Below, piece after piece: positions 1 through 6,800 of a stretch of DNA of 8,315 nt. Both the position numbers and the translations under genes were made by a program. How positions within the stretch are numbered: the first letter of the stretch is position 1; each line of letters starts with the position of its first letter. Location: contig JAQGMD010000474.1 in assembly GCA_028292565.1 (NCBI GenBank), forward strand, positions 1-8,315, read 5' to 3'. The notes below the pieces were generated by a model. The model searched no databases, was not told the DNA's origin, and worked only from the letters and a program-made list of their open reading frames with translations. The DNA is from Burkholderia sp. Its GTDB lineage: Bacteria > Pseudomonadota > Gammaproteobacteria > Burkholderiales > Burkholderiaceae.

Positions 1-119
1 TGACCATGGGCTTTGCGGTGAATGACAAGTCGTTGTTCGACAGGCTCGCGGTCGGCAAAAAGGTCGATGTGGAATTCGTGCAGCAAGGGTCCGACTACGT
101 CGTTACAACAGTGAAGTAA
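1..119 (+). CDS. cusF: CusF-like periplasmic copper/silver-binding protein, C-terminal part
   Basis: This is the last 38 codons of a gene cut by the left edge, ending at TAA 117-119. The residues T-M-G-F followed by a K-S-L-F-D-R-L stretch and the ending Q-Q-G-S-D-Y-V-V match the C-terminal strands of CusF-type OB-fold proteins. In E. coli CusF, Cu(I)/Ag(I) is bound by a His, two Met (M47 and M49, as M-T-M) and a capping Trp. Here the second Met is visible, and the first two bases (tg) fit an ATG for the first Met; His and Trp would lie outside the window. The family ferries Cu(I)/Ag(I) in the periplasm to the CusCBA efflux complex, so a cus-type operon probably lies to the left and ends here. 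No convincing terminator is visible after the stop. Family assignment is fairly sure; the metal is inferred from the family. Confidence 0.85.
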   Translation, partial: TMGFAVNDKSLFDRLAVGKKVDVEFVQQGSDYVVTTVK

Positions 120-265
120 TTCGCGCAGGATGTGCAAACGTATTAAGGCACCGCGCAGGGATAAGTTGGGCAATTTGAAAGATGATCGTGGAACCACCTG
201 CCGTCACTGCGTTCCAAACGCGATAACTGTATATGGCTCGGAACAAGTGCAAACAACGCGATCGA

Positions 266-583
266 TCAGGCCCGATTACCGAGCAGAAGCCCGTCTTGTG
301 GAGGCGCTACAGGAGGAGTGTTCGGGTTAATACCGCAATTACATTCATACCACTTGCGTTCGTTCCAGATCGAAGGGTTGAAGCCGTCGAATTTTTCGGT
401 CGTGCCCGGCGCAGTGGCGCCCTCGCCAGACAAAGTTGCTGAGGTCTTTACGCGCATCGGGTCTCCCGATTGCGCTGGATACGGCTCAGGTCCGCTGCCG
501 CCGCACGCTGTCAAAAGCGCAGCGACAAACACGGGGACGTTAACGGATGCTAAAACCTTGCTGATTTTTCTTTCGTTCTTCAA
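266..583 (-). CDS. small predicted lipoprotein, TTG start
   Basis: This is a 105-residue reading frame. I chose the TTG at 583-581 because a good ribosome-binding site (AGAAGGA) sits about five bases upstream and because it places the signal peptide at the very N-terminus. The longer frame reaches an ATG at 787 but would put 68 polar residues before the signal. From the TTG: a basic start (K-N-E-R-K-I-S-K), a hydrophobic stretch (about residues 10-24), then a lipobox L-L-T-A-C with Cys27 as the predicted lipidated residue, followed by G-G-S-G. The mature part is about 79 residues, Pro/Gly/Thr-rich, with a W-Y-E-C-N-C motif near the C-terminus (two Cys as C-x-C) and a Pro-rich tail. I recognise no family. 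Gly follows the Cys, with no Asp at +2, so outer-membrane sorting is the default expectation. It stands alone, convergent with the cusF end, and no terminator is evident. The frame could be spurious; the coincidence of ribosome site and lipobox is the main support. Confidence 0.5.
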   Translation of the reverse strand: MKNERKISKVLASVNVPVFVAALLTACGGSGPEPYPAQSGDPMRVKTSATLSGEGATAPGTTEKFDGFNPSIWNERKWYECNCGINPNTPPVAPPQDGLLLGNRA

Positions 584-794
584 AGCGTTCCTTCTTCCGG
601 TGTGGCTCTTCCTCGCATTGATGTTGCCGATGCGCAGCACACTCTGAGATTGCTGGTGGGCAAAGGTTCCTGAAAGAACGGAAGAATTGCGGGTTTGAAG
701 TCGCGATGACAAGGGATGTGTCGGATCGCCTAGACGCATTGCAAAGCACTTGTCCGGACTGCTACTCATGCTCGCAACGCGTCTCATGATGCGC

Positions 795-823
795 TTGATA
801 GTTAGATTACCGCCTTGAAAAAT
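795..823 (+). promoter_or_regulatory. possible sigma-70 promoter upstream of infA
   Basis: TTGATA (795-800) matches the -35 consensus at five of six positions. It is followed after 17 bases by AAAAAT (818-823), a four-of-six -10. If used, it would give infA a leader of roughly 260 bases including the hairpins at 860-1070. The -10 lacks the important first T, so this is a weak guess. Confidence 0.2.
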
Positions 824-1032
824 GACGTCTGCGACCCATATGTAGGCAATGGAGAAGTGCCCTCATTGCGAGGGACTACTCATGGACCGTCACCCGGTGA
901 ATGCACGCATCGCATTCGCCACCGCAAAGTCCGTTCAGCACTGAGCGAGCGAGAGCTCGATAGCCCGGTTACGACAACTAACGTTGCGTGCATTTCCACA
1001 GGCCGGCTTTTCCATTCATCCGCCACATTCCG

Positions 1033-1070
1033 GGATCGCTGATCCTTATTCACGGGCTGCTACGGCAGCC
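1033..1070 (+). promoter_or_regulatory. tandem hairpins in the infA leader, one with a UACG tetraloop
   Basis: Two perfect hairpins lie directly upstream of infA: GGATC-GCT-GATCC (1033-1045) and GGCTGC-TACG-GCAGCC (1055-1070). The second has C(UACG)G, one of the exceptionally stable RNA tetraloops, closed by the required C-G pair. A run of six T (1078-1083) follows seven bases after the stem, then the GGAG ribosome site (1085-1088) and the ATG at 1094. The T run is too far from the stem for a standard intrinsic terminator, so a structured leader that protects the mRNA or shapes access to the start is more plausible than attenuation. The structure is read from sequence; the function is inferred. 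Confidence 0.45.
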
Positions 1071-1093
1071 GCGCCACTTTTTTCGGAGTAAAC

Positions 1094-1357
1094 ATGGCTA
1101 AAGAAGAACTGCTTGAAATGGACGGCCGCGTCGCCGAGGTACTGCCTGATTCACGTTTTCGCGTGGACCTCGAAAACGGACACCAGCTGATTGCGTACAC
1201 ATCCGGCAAGATGCGGAAAAACCATATCCGGATTCTCGCGGGCGACCGGGTGTCACTCGAGTTGTCTCCGTACGATCTCAGCAAGGGACGGATCACTTTC
1301 CGCCATATCGAAACTCGCGGACCTGCTCCGGCCAGACAGCAACGGCGACGCTATTAA
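1094..1357 (+). CDS. infA: translation initiation factor IF-1
   Basis: IF-1 binds the A site of the 30S subunit and works with IF-2 and IF-3 in choosing the start codon. The 87-residue product begins [11 protein letters not shown], and the S1-type OB fold is readable: [12 protein letters not shown], then [23 protein letters not shown] and [10 protein letters not shown]. The M-R-K-N-x-I-R-I block is the IF-1 hallmark. The usual length is about 72 residues; this one has an Arg/Pro-rich tail of about 15 ([12 protein letters not shown]), as in the second IF-1 form of betaproteobacteria. In those bacteria another infA normally sits in the ribosomal-protein cluster, so this is probably the extra paralogue. 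GGAG five bases before the ATG supports the start. The gene stands alone, with a hairpin-rich leader upstream and hairpin terminators downstream. IF-1 paralogues are often cold-responsive, but nothing here proves that. Confidence 0.95.
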   Translation: MAKEELLEMDGRVAEVLPDSRFRVDLENGHQLIAYTSGKMRKNHIRILAGDRVSLELSPYDLSKGRITFRHIETRGPAPARQQRRRY

Positions 1358-1387
1358 ACCAGCCTGCTGTACGGGATAGTCACAAGA

Positions 1388-1416
1388 ATAGGGCGCCTGG
1401 AGCGCCCTATGTCTTT
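1388..1416 (+). terminator. hairpin terminator after infA
   Basis: A perfect 9-base inverted repeat, ATAGGGCGC (1388-1396) and GCGCCCTAT (1402-1410), has a five-base loop (CTGGA) and lies 30 bases after the infA stop. It is followed by GTCTTT, a poor but present T-rich stretch. Its position and strength fit an intrinsic terminator of infA. Confidence 0.75.
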
Positions 1417-1621
1417 GATTGAAGAGATACTTCGAGCGAGAGAGCTCGAATTTGCACACTGATTTCTTGATTGGAAAATTCCTGCCGACGACCAGTCTTT
1501 CGCCGCATTGGGCAAGTAACCGACCACGATTGAATTGATCAGGGACGAATTGCGAAAAGACGTTAAGCGGCTTGAAATTGAAGCGGCAAGAGAGTTGCTT
1601 TTGCGAGAGCGGGGGGAATAG
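1409..1621 (+). pseudogene. possible relic ORF with two in-frame stops
   Basis: One frame reads M-S-L-I-E-E-I-L-R-A-R-E-L-E from ATG 1409, meets TGA at 1460, continues about 18 codons (D-W-K-I-P-A-D-D-Q-S-F-A-A-L-G-K), meets TAA at 1517, then runs to TAG at 1619-1621. The last segment (T-I-E-L-I-R-D-E-L-R-K and onward) is strongly helix-like and rich in Glu, Lys, Arg and Leu. Three protein-like stretches in one frame suggest a decayed small gene of about 70 codons. Against this, the ATG lies inside the infA terminator hairpin, there is no ribosome site and I recognise no family. It may be chance. Confidence 0.2.
1431..1453 (+). terminator. second hairpin downstream of infA
   Basis: A perfect 7-base inverted repeat, TTCGAGC (1431-1437) and GCTCGAA (1444-1450), has the loop GAGAGA and is followed by TTT. 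It may be a back-up terminator behind the one at 1388. The CGAGC...GCTCG core with a purine loop is nearly the same as the hairpin at 946-959 upstream of infA. Confidence 0.4.
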
Positions 1622-1629
1622 AAGTCTTA

Positions 1630-1850
1630 TCCCATTTCGAGAGAAAAACCAACAACATGCATAAAAACAATAACTTACAACAATAATATAAAGTTAAACA
1701 TTAAATTTGAATAGTCAATTCTTATAAGTCGTTTTAAAACAATGAGTTATCTCCATCAGTTAAATTGGATTACCAACTGTGCGTTTCGTTGATTTCCTCT
1801 TAAAAACAGCATCTTAGACAGTAAAGCTAATCTAATTTCGACATTGCGCG
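1630..1850. other. AT-rich gene-free island
   Basis: This stretch is conspicuously AT-rich (roughly 70% by eye) in an otherwise GC-rich window. It encodes no plausible protein on either strand. It contains two perfect palindromes, CTTATAAG (1721-1728) and GTTTTAAAAC (1731-1740), and two copies of AACAATAA thirteen bases apart (1666-1673 and 1679-1686). Such islands often mark acquired DNA, sites of H-NS-type silencing or intergenic decay. I see no transposase ends or target duplication. Confidence 0.5.
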
Positions 1851-1872
1851 GCGCGCTGCCTGATACCTCGAT

Positions 1873-2227
1873 TCACGAGCGAACATCAATCAACGGCAGC
1901 CCGCTTTCCGGATCGGAAGTCCGTTTCAGGTAACCGGCCAACGACAACGTGCGCATGGATCTTCGGCTTCCCTTCTTGCAATGCGACGTCGCCGCGAATG
2001 GAAAGCACCTCCACCTGTTCGCTGACCGGGATTTTCTCGTACGACTTGCTGGCCCATTCGAAATATCCAAGCACAACGCTGCTGAATGCGCCGATCGCGG
2101 TGAAGCGGGCGGCGGTCAGGTCCTGTTCTTCGCAGAAGCGCTGCAACTGCGACACCACCTCGTCGCCTGTTTCGAAGACCAGCGCATACGTGCGTTCGTC
2201 TCCCTCATTGATTACCTTGTGAAGCAT
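1873..2227 (-). pseudogene. PPC/DUF296-family DNA-binding protein, broken by an internal deletion
   Basis: From ATG 2227 (ribosome site AGAGGGAG a few bases upstream) the product reads M-L-H-K-V-I-N-E-G-D-E-R-T-Y-A-L-V-F-E-T-G-D-E-V and later F-T-A-I-G-A-F-S, G-Y-F, S-I-R-G-D-V-A-L and K-I-H-A-H-V-V-V-G. This is the start of the PPC (plants and prokaryotes conserved, DUF296) domain, a trimeric fold found in AT-hook proteins and stand-alone bacterial proteins of about 140 residues. After H-A-H-V-V-V-G the original frame hits TGA at 1888-1886, giving 113 residues. The expected C-terminus (Y-L-K-R-T-S-D-P-E-S-G-L-P-L-I-D) continues in a second frame and ends at 1873. The family's G-G-H-L-L-E-A-H-V-R-P-T-type block, about 25 residues, is missing at the junction near 1930-1937. 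I infer an out-of-frame deletion of roughly 80 bases that removes the most conserved part. A truncated product could still be made but is unlikely to fold normally. Confidence 0.8.
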
Positions 2228-2396
2228 TGCGGGCTCCCTCTTAGTCGTAGTTACCGTCGTCTCTGATGCAATTCTGGCAACGCGGCAACAATAGGATGAC
2301 GCCCTCCGAAAAAAGTTCCGGCGACCCGCTGCCGTATCCATGGCGAAATGGCACTACCCATTGTGTTAACATCCTTGGAAAACGAGGAGACAGCGC

Positions 2397-2588
2397 ATGC
2401 GGCATGACCACCATCATCATCACCGCGACCCACACCACCCGCACGACGATCACCACGACCACGGAGAGTCGGAACTGTCCGATACAGACCTGCGTGTACG
2501 GGCGCTTGAATCGCTGCTTGTAGAAAAGGGCTACGTCAATTCCGGCGCGCCAGACGTGCTGATCGAAACCTACGAAACGCGCGGATAA
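2397..2588 (+). pseudogene. nitrile hydratase alpha subunit, N-terminal fragment only
   Basis: The 63-residue frame starts with M-R-H-D and a tract of about a dozen His interspersed with Asp and Pro, then L-S-D-T-D-L-R-V-R-A-L-E-S-L-L-V-E-K-G-Y-V and V-L-I-E-T-Y-E-T-R-G, stop. The R-V-x-A-L-E-x-x-L-x-E-K-G-Y-V segment followed by I-E-T-Y-E is the N-terminal helical part of cobalt/iron nitrile hydratase alpha subunits (also thiocyanate hydrolase gamma), about 200 residues long. The rest is absent: the P-R-N-G-A block and the metal-binding C-x-L-C-S-C claw that hydrates nitriles to amides. No beta subunit or activator gene is in the window, so this is a remnant. It keeps a ribosome site (GAGGAG about eight bases before the ATG), so a His-rich peptide could still be translated. 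It lies head-to-head with the broken DUF296 gene. Homology is fairly sure; lack of enzyme activity follows from the missing domain. Confidence 0.7.
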
Positions 2589-2620
2589 GCGTTGCCGCGA
2601 ACAATTTTGCGCGCCGAGAT

Positions 2621-2642
2621 CGGGTTGATCAACACCAACCCG
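2621..2642. repeat. inverted repeat between the relic and the efflux operon
   Basis: CGGGTTG (2621-2627) and CAACCCG (2636-2642) form a perfect 7-base inverted repeat with an 8-base loop. Overlapping it is a 10-base palindrome, GTTGATCAAC (2624-2633). No T run follows, so it is a weak terminator candidate. It could equally be an operator for the efflux operon, whose start is about 80 bases downstream. No regulator gene is adjacent. Confidence 0.35.
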
Positions 2643-2648
2643 CAGCGC

Positions 2649-2681
2649 TTGCGATACGTTATGCAATCGCAGCTATATAGC
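2649..2681 (+). promoter_or_regulatory. possible promoter/operator of the efflux operon
   Basis: TTGCGA (2649-2654) and TATATA (2674-2679) could be a -35/-10 pair, but the 19-base spacing is long. TATATA sits inside the perfect palindrome GCTATATAGC (2672-2681), which could bind a dimeric regulator or simply look palindromic because it is AT-rich. The adaptor start is 43 bases beyond the palindrome, a reasonable leader length. Confidence 0.25.
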
Positions 2682-2723
2682 CGACGCAGCGCGGCCCGGA
2701 AATGAACAGGAAGGAACTACTGA

Positions 2724-3872
2724 ATGAAGCGCTCTCACCTCATCGCCGTCATCGCAATCGTGGTCATCATCGTCGCGGTAGCCGGTACGGCCATGTTTTC
2801 CCCGCACGATTCCCCACAGGCGGCCAAGGTGCCCGCTGCCAAACCGGCGTTGACGGTGAACACGGTCCAACCGCTTCAGACCAGTCTGCCGATCAGGCTG
2901 ACGGCGAACGGGAATATCGCTGCATGGGAAGAGGCAAGTATCGGCAGCGAACTGAGCGGCTTGCGGCTGAACGAGGTACGCGTGAATGTCGGTGACGTGG
3001 TGGTGGCCGGGCAGGTGCTTGCCACCTTCGCCGGCGAATCGGTTGAGGCCGACGTCGCGCAGGCACGCGCCGTGCTGATGGAGGCGCAAGCCAACGCGAC
3101 GGATGCAATGGCCAATGCGGGACGGGCGCGTGCACTGCGAGCGAGTGGCGCCCTGAGCGCCCAGGAAGTCAATCAATACCTGACGACTGAAAAAACCGCC
3201 AAGGCAAAATTCGAGGCGGCGCGGGCCATGCTGGATGTGCAGAATTTGCGCCTGCGGCATCTGCGGGTCATCGCACCGGACAGCGGCGTGATTTCCGATC
3301 GCAAGGCTACGGTCGGTACGGTTACCAATGCGGGCGCGGAATTGTTTCGCATGATCCGCAAGGGACGGCTCGAGTGGCGCGCCGAAGTCACATCGACCGA
3401 ACTCGGCAAGCTGAAGGCTGGCACCGCGGCGCTGGTCACTGCTGCCAACGGCACGCAACTCGAGGGTAAGGTGCGGATGATTGCACCCACTGTTAACCCG
3501 CAAGACCGCGCGGCACTGGTCTATGTCGACTTGCCCGCAGCGTTGGACAACGAGGCGCCGGCCAAGGTCGGCATGTATGCGAAAGGCGAGTTCGACCTGG
3601 GCACATCGACCGCACTGACCGTGCCGCAACAGGCAGTCATCATGCGCGACGGTTTCAGCTACGTATTCCGTCTCAACCCCGGCAACCGCGTGAGCCAACT
3701 CAAAATCCGGACTGGCCGCAGGATAGGGGAGCAGGTGGAAGTGATGGAGGGGCTGACGCCGGATGCAGCATTGGTTGCAAGCGGCGCCGGCTTCCTCAAT
3801 GACGGTGACCTGGTCCGGGTGGTAGAAGGCGCGAAGCCGATCATTCCTGCCACGGCTCCTGCAAAACAATAA
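2724..3872 (+). CDS. RND efflux periplasmic adaptor subunit (MFP/HlyD type)
   Basis: The 382-residue membrane fusion protein links an inner-membrane RND pump to an outer-membrane channel. It has one N-terminal hydrophobic anchor (about 5-25, I-A-V-I-A-I-V-V-I-I-V) and no lipobox Cys, so it is held by a transmembrane helix. Domains in order: first lipoyl half (about 60-104, with N-V-G-D-V-V-V-A-G-Q-V-L-A); coiled-coil hairpin (about 108-180, Ala-rich); second lipoyl half (181-212, I-A-P-D-S-G-V-I-S-D-R then V-G-T-V); beta barrel (about 215-295); and membrane-proximal domain (296-370, with V-P-Q-Q-A-V). At the hairpin tip R134, L138 and S145 fit the R-x3-L-x6-S motif by which AcrA-like adaptors meet TolC-family channels. 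AAGGA eight bases before the ATG supports this start. The permease gene follows after 12 bases, so the two are surely co-transcribed. The substrate cannot be read from the sequence. Confidence 0.93.
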   Translation: MKRSHLIAVIAIVVIIVAVAGTAMFSPHDSPQAAKVPAAKPALTVNTVQPLQTSLPIRLTANGNIAAWEEASIGSELSGLRLNEVRVNVGDVVVAGQVLATFAGESVEADVAQARAVLMEAQANATDAMANAGRARALRASGALSAQEVNQYLTTEKTAKAKFEAARAMLDVQNLRLRHLRVIAPDSGVISDRKATVGTVTNAGAELFRMIRKGRLEWRAEVTSTELGKLKAGTAALVTAANGTQLEGKVRMIAPTVNPQDRAALVYVDLPAALDNEAPAKVGMYAKGEFDLGTSTALTVPQQAVIMRDGFSYVFRLNPGNRVSQLKIRTGRRIGEQVEVMEGLTPDAALVASGAGFLNDGDLVRVVEGAKPIIPATAPAKQ

Positions 3873-3884
3873 AGGGCGATAGCC

Positions 3885-6800
3885 ATGATGAATGTCTCGT
3901 CCTGGTCGATCAGGAACCCGATTCCGGCGGTCATGCTGTTTGTGCTGCTGACCTTCGGCGGCCTGATGTCGTTCAATATGATGAAGGTGCAGAACTTTCC
4001 CGACATCGAACTCCCGACGGTCCTGGTGTCGATTTCCCTCCCCGGCGCCGCACCGGCCCAGCTGGAAACCGAAGTGGCCCGCAAGGTCGAAAATTCGATC
4101 GCCACGGTGCAGGGACTCAAACACATCTACACCAAAGTGCAGGACGGCGGGGTGAGCATCACCGCCGAGTTCCGCCTTGAAAAGCCGGTGCAGGAAGCGG
4201 TCGACGATGTGCGTTCCGCGGTCTCTCGCGTGCGCGCCGATTTGCCGGGCGATGTGCGTGATCCGAGCGTCAACAAGATGGACCTCGCCGCCCAGCCGGT
4301 GCTGTCGTTTACCATCCGTTCGCCGCGCATGGACGACGAAGCGCTGTCGTGGTTTGTCGATAACGATGTTTCGCGCAAGTTGTTGACGGTACGCGGTGTC
4401 GGCGCCGTCAACCGCGTCGGCGGAGTCACCCGCGAGCTGCGCGTCGCGGTTGATCCTGCCCGTCTGCAGGCGCTCGGCGCAACAGCCGCGGATATTTCAC
4501 GCCAGCTGCGCCAGGTACAGACTGAAAGCGCCGGTGGACGCGCTGACCTCGGTGGCGGCGAGCAGCCGATCCGCACGTTGGCCACCGTCAAGTCGGCGGA
4601 AGAACTGGGCCGGCTCGAACTGTCCCTGTCCGACGGCCGCCGCATCAAGCTGGACCAGGTTGCCACGGTGAGCGATACGATAGCCGAACCACGTGCCGCC
4701 GCACTCCTCAACGGAAAGCCGGTGGTCGGATTCGAAGTGTCTCGCAGCAAAGGTGAGAGCGAAGTCACTGTAGGCGCGGACGTGCAGAGGGCGCTGGCCG
4801 AATTGAAGGTACAGCACCCCGATCTGGAATTGACGGAGGCATTCAATTTCGTCAAGCCGGTGGAAGAGGAATACACCGGCTCGATGCACCTGCTGTATGA
4901 AGGGGCGATCCTCGCGGTGCTCGTGGTATGGCTGTTCCTGCGCGACTTGCGCGCGACGTTTGTGTCAGCTGTCGCGTTGCCGCTGTCGGTCATTCCCGCT
5001 TTCATCGGCATGTACCTGCTGGGTTTTTCGATCAACGTGGTGACGCTGCTGGCGCTCTCGCTGGTGGTGGGCATCCTGGTCGATGACGCGATTGTGGAAG
5101 TGGAAAACATCGTGCGGCATCTGCGCATGGGCAAGACACCATTTCAGGCGGCGATGGAGGCGGCCGACGAGATCGGTCTCGCGGTGATCGCTACGACCTT
5201 CACCCTGATCGCGGTGTTTTTGCCGACTGCATTCATGAGCGGTGTGGCGGGCAAATTTTTCAAGCAATTCGGCTGGACCGCGGCGCTTGCAGTGTTCGCT
5301 TCGCTGGTGGTGGCCCGGGTGCTGACGCCGATGATGGCCGCTTATATCCTCAAGCCTATCGTCGGTGACCATAAAGACCCGGGCTGGATGAAGGTGTATA
5401 TGCGCTGGGCGGCGTGGTGCCTGAAACACCGCCTGACGACCATGATCGCCGCGACCTTGTTTTTCTTCGGATCGGTGGCACTGATACCGCTGCTGCCCAC
5501 CGGCTTCATACCACCGGACGACAATTCGCAAACGCAGGTTTACCTCGAACTGCCGCCGGGCTCGACACTGGCGCAGACGGTAGCGGCGGCGGAACAGGCG
5601 CGTGGCTTTGTCACTAAGGTGAACCACATCAAGAGCGTATATACCACCGTCGGCGGCGGCAGCGCGGGCGGCGACCCGTTCGCACCGCAAGGCGCGGCAG
5701 AAGCGCGCAAGGCGACACTGACCATCCTGATGAGTGAGCGCGGCGACCGCCCGCGCAAGCAAATCATCGAGAACGAGATCCGCACGGCGCTCGAAAAACT
5801 GCCCGGCGTGCGCAGCAAGGTCGGTCTCGGCGGCTCCGGCGAAAAATACATCCTGGTGTTGACGGGTGAAGACCCGAACGCACTACAGACCGCCGCACAG
5901 GCGGTGGAGCGCGACTTGCGCACGATTCCCGGCCTGGGCAGCGTTGCGTCCAGCGCCAGCCTGATCCGGCCGGAGATCACGGTGCGGCCGGATTTTGCGC
6001 GCGCGGCCGACTTGGGCGTGACCAGTTCCGCCATCGGCGAAACATTGCGCATTGCGACCATGGGCGACTATGACATGTCGCTGCCCAAGCTCAACCTGTC
6101 GCAGCGCCAGGTGCCCATCGTGGTCAAAATGCAGGAAGGCGCTCGCGCCGACATGAGCCTGCTCGAACGCCTTGCGGTACCGGGTGCGCGGGGGCCGGTG
6201 ATGCTGGGCCAGGTGGCGACGCTGGAGATGACGGGCGGTCCGGCGGTGATTGACCGCTATGACCGTTCGCGCAACATCAACTTCGAAATCGAACTGTCTG
6301 GCTTGCCGCTGGGCGAAGTTACGGCAGCGGTGCAGCAATTGCCTGCGGTCAGAAACCTTCCCGCCGGCGTAAAGGTCGTCGAAGTGGGCGACGCCGAAGT
6401 CATGGGAGAGCTGTTTGCCAGCTTCGGACTTGCGATGCTGACCGGCGTGCTGTGCATCTATATCGTCCTGGTGCTGCTGTTCAAGGACTTCCTGCAACCG
6501 GTCACGATTCTCGCAGCGCTTCCTCTGTCGCTCGGCGGCGCGTTCGTCGGATTGCTGCTCGCGCAGAAAAGCTTCTCGATGCCTTCGCTGATCGGTCTGA
6601 TCATGTTGATGGGAATAGCCACCAAAAACTCGATCCTGCTTGTCGAGTACGCCATCGTCGCGCGGCGCGATCATCACATGAGCCGCGTGGAGGCGCTGCT
6701 TGACGCCTGTCACAAGCGTGCGCGACCGATCATCATGACCACGCTCGCCATGGGTGCCGGCATGCTGCCGATCGCCATCGGTTTCGGCGCTGCGGACCCG

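Larger units (their letters stand above)
584..1093. other. gene-free region upstream of infA
   Basis: This 510-base stretch separates the lipoprotein start from infA. The only long plus-strand frame (815-1042, TTG start) has no family resemblance, an odd composition and no good ribosome site, so I do not call it a gene. The right half contains four short perfect hairpins: CCCTC/GAGGG at 860-874, CGAGC-GAGA-GCTCG at 946-959, GGATC-GCT-GATCC at 1033-1045 and GGCTGC-TACG-GCAGCC at 1055-1070. It could hold the infA promoter with a long structured leader, a small RNA, or just decayed sequence. Confidence 0.5.

Noticed and set aside
318..647. 109-codon plus-strand frame opposite the lipoprotein, with AGGAGGA just before GTG
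   Set aside because: The ribosome-like sequence abuts the GTG with no spacer, and the opposite strand has a better-supported start and a lipobox.
815..1042. 75-codon plus-strand frame upstream of infA
   Set aside because: It has a TTG start without a convincing ribosome site and no recognisable motif; its composition does not look like a protein.
2397..2588. His-rich 63-aa product read as a dedicated nickel or cobalt chaperone
   Set aside because: The segment after the His tract matches the nitrile hydratase alpha N-terminus, which explains the His tract without a separate function.
2673..4124. Long minus-strand open frame (483 codons) across the adaptor gene
   Set aside because: It is antisense to a clear adaptor and the start of the permease, and its Arg/His/Gln-rich translation is typical of a shadow frame in GC-rich coding DNA.
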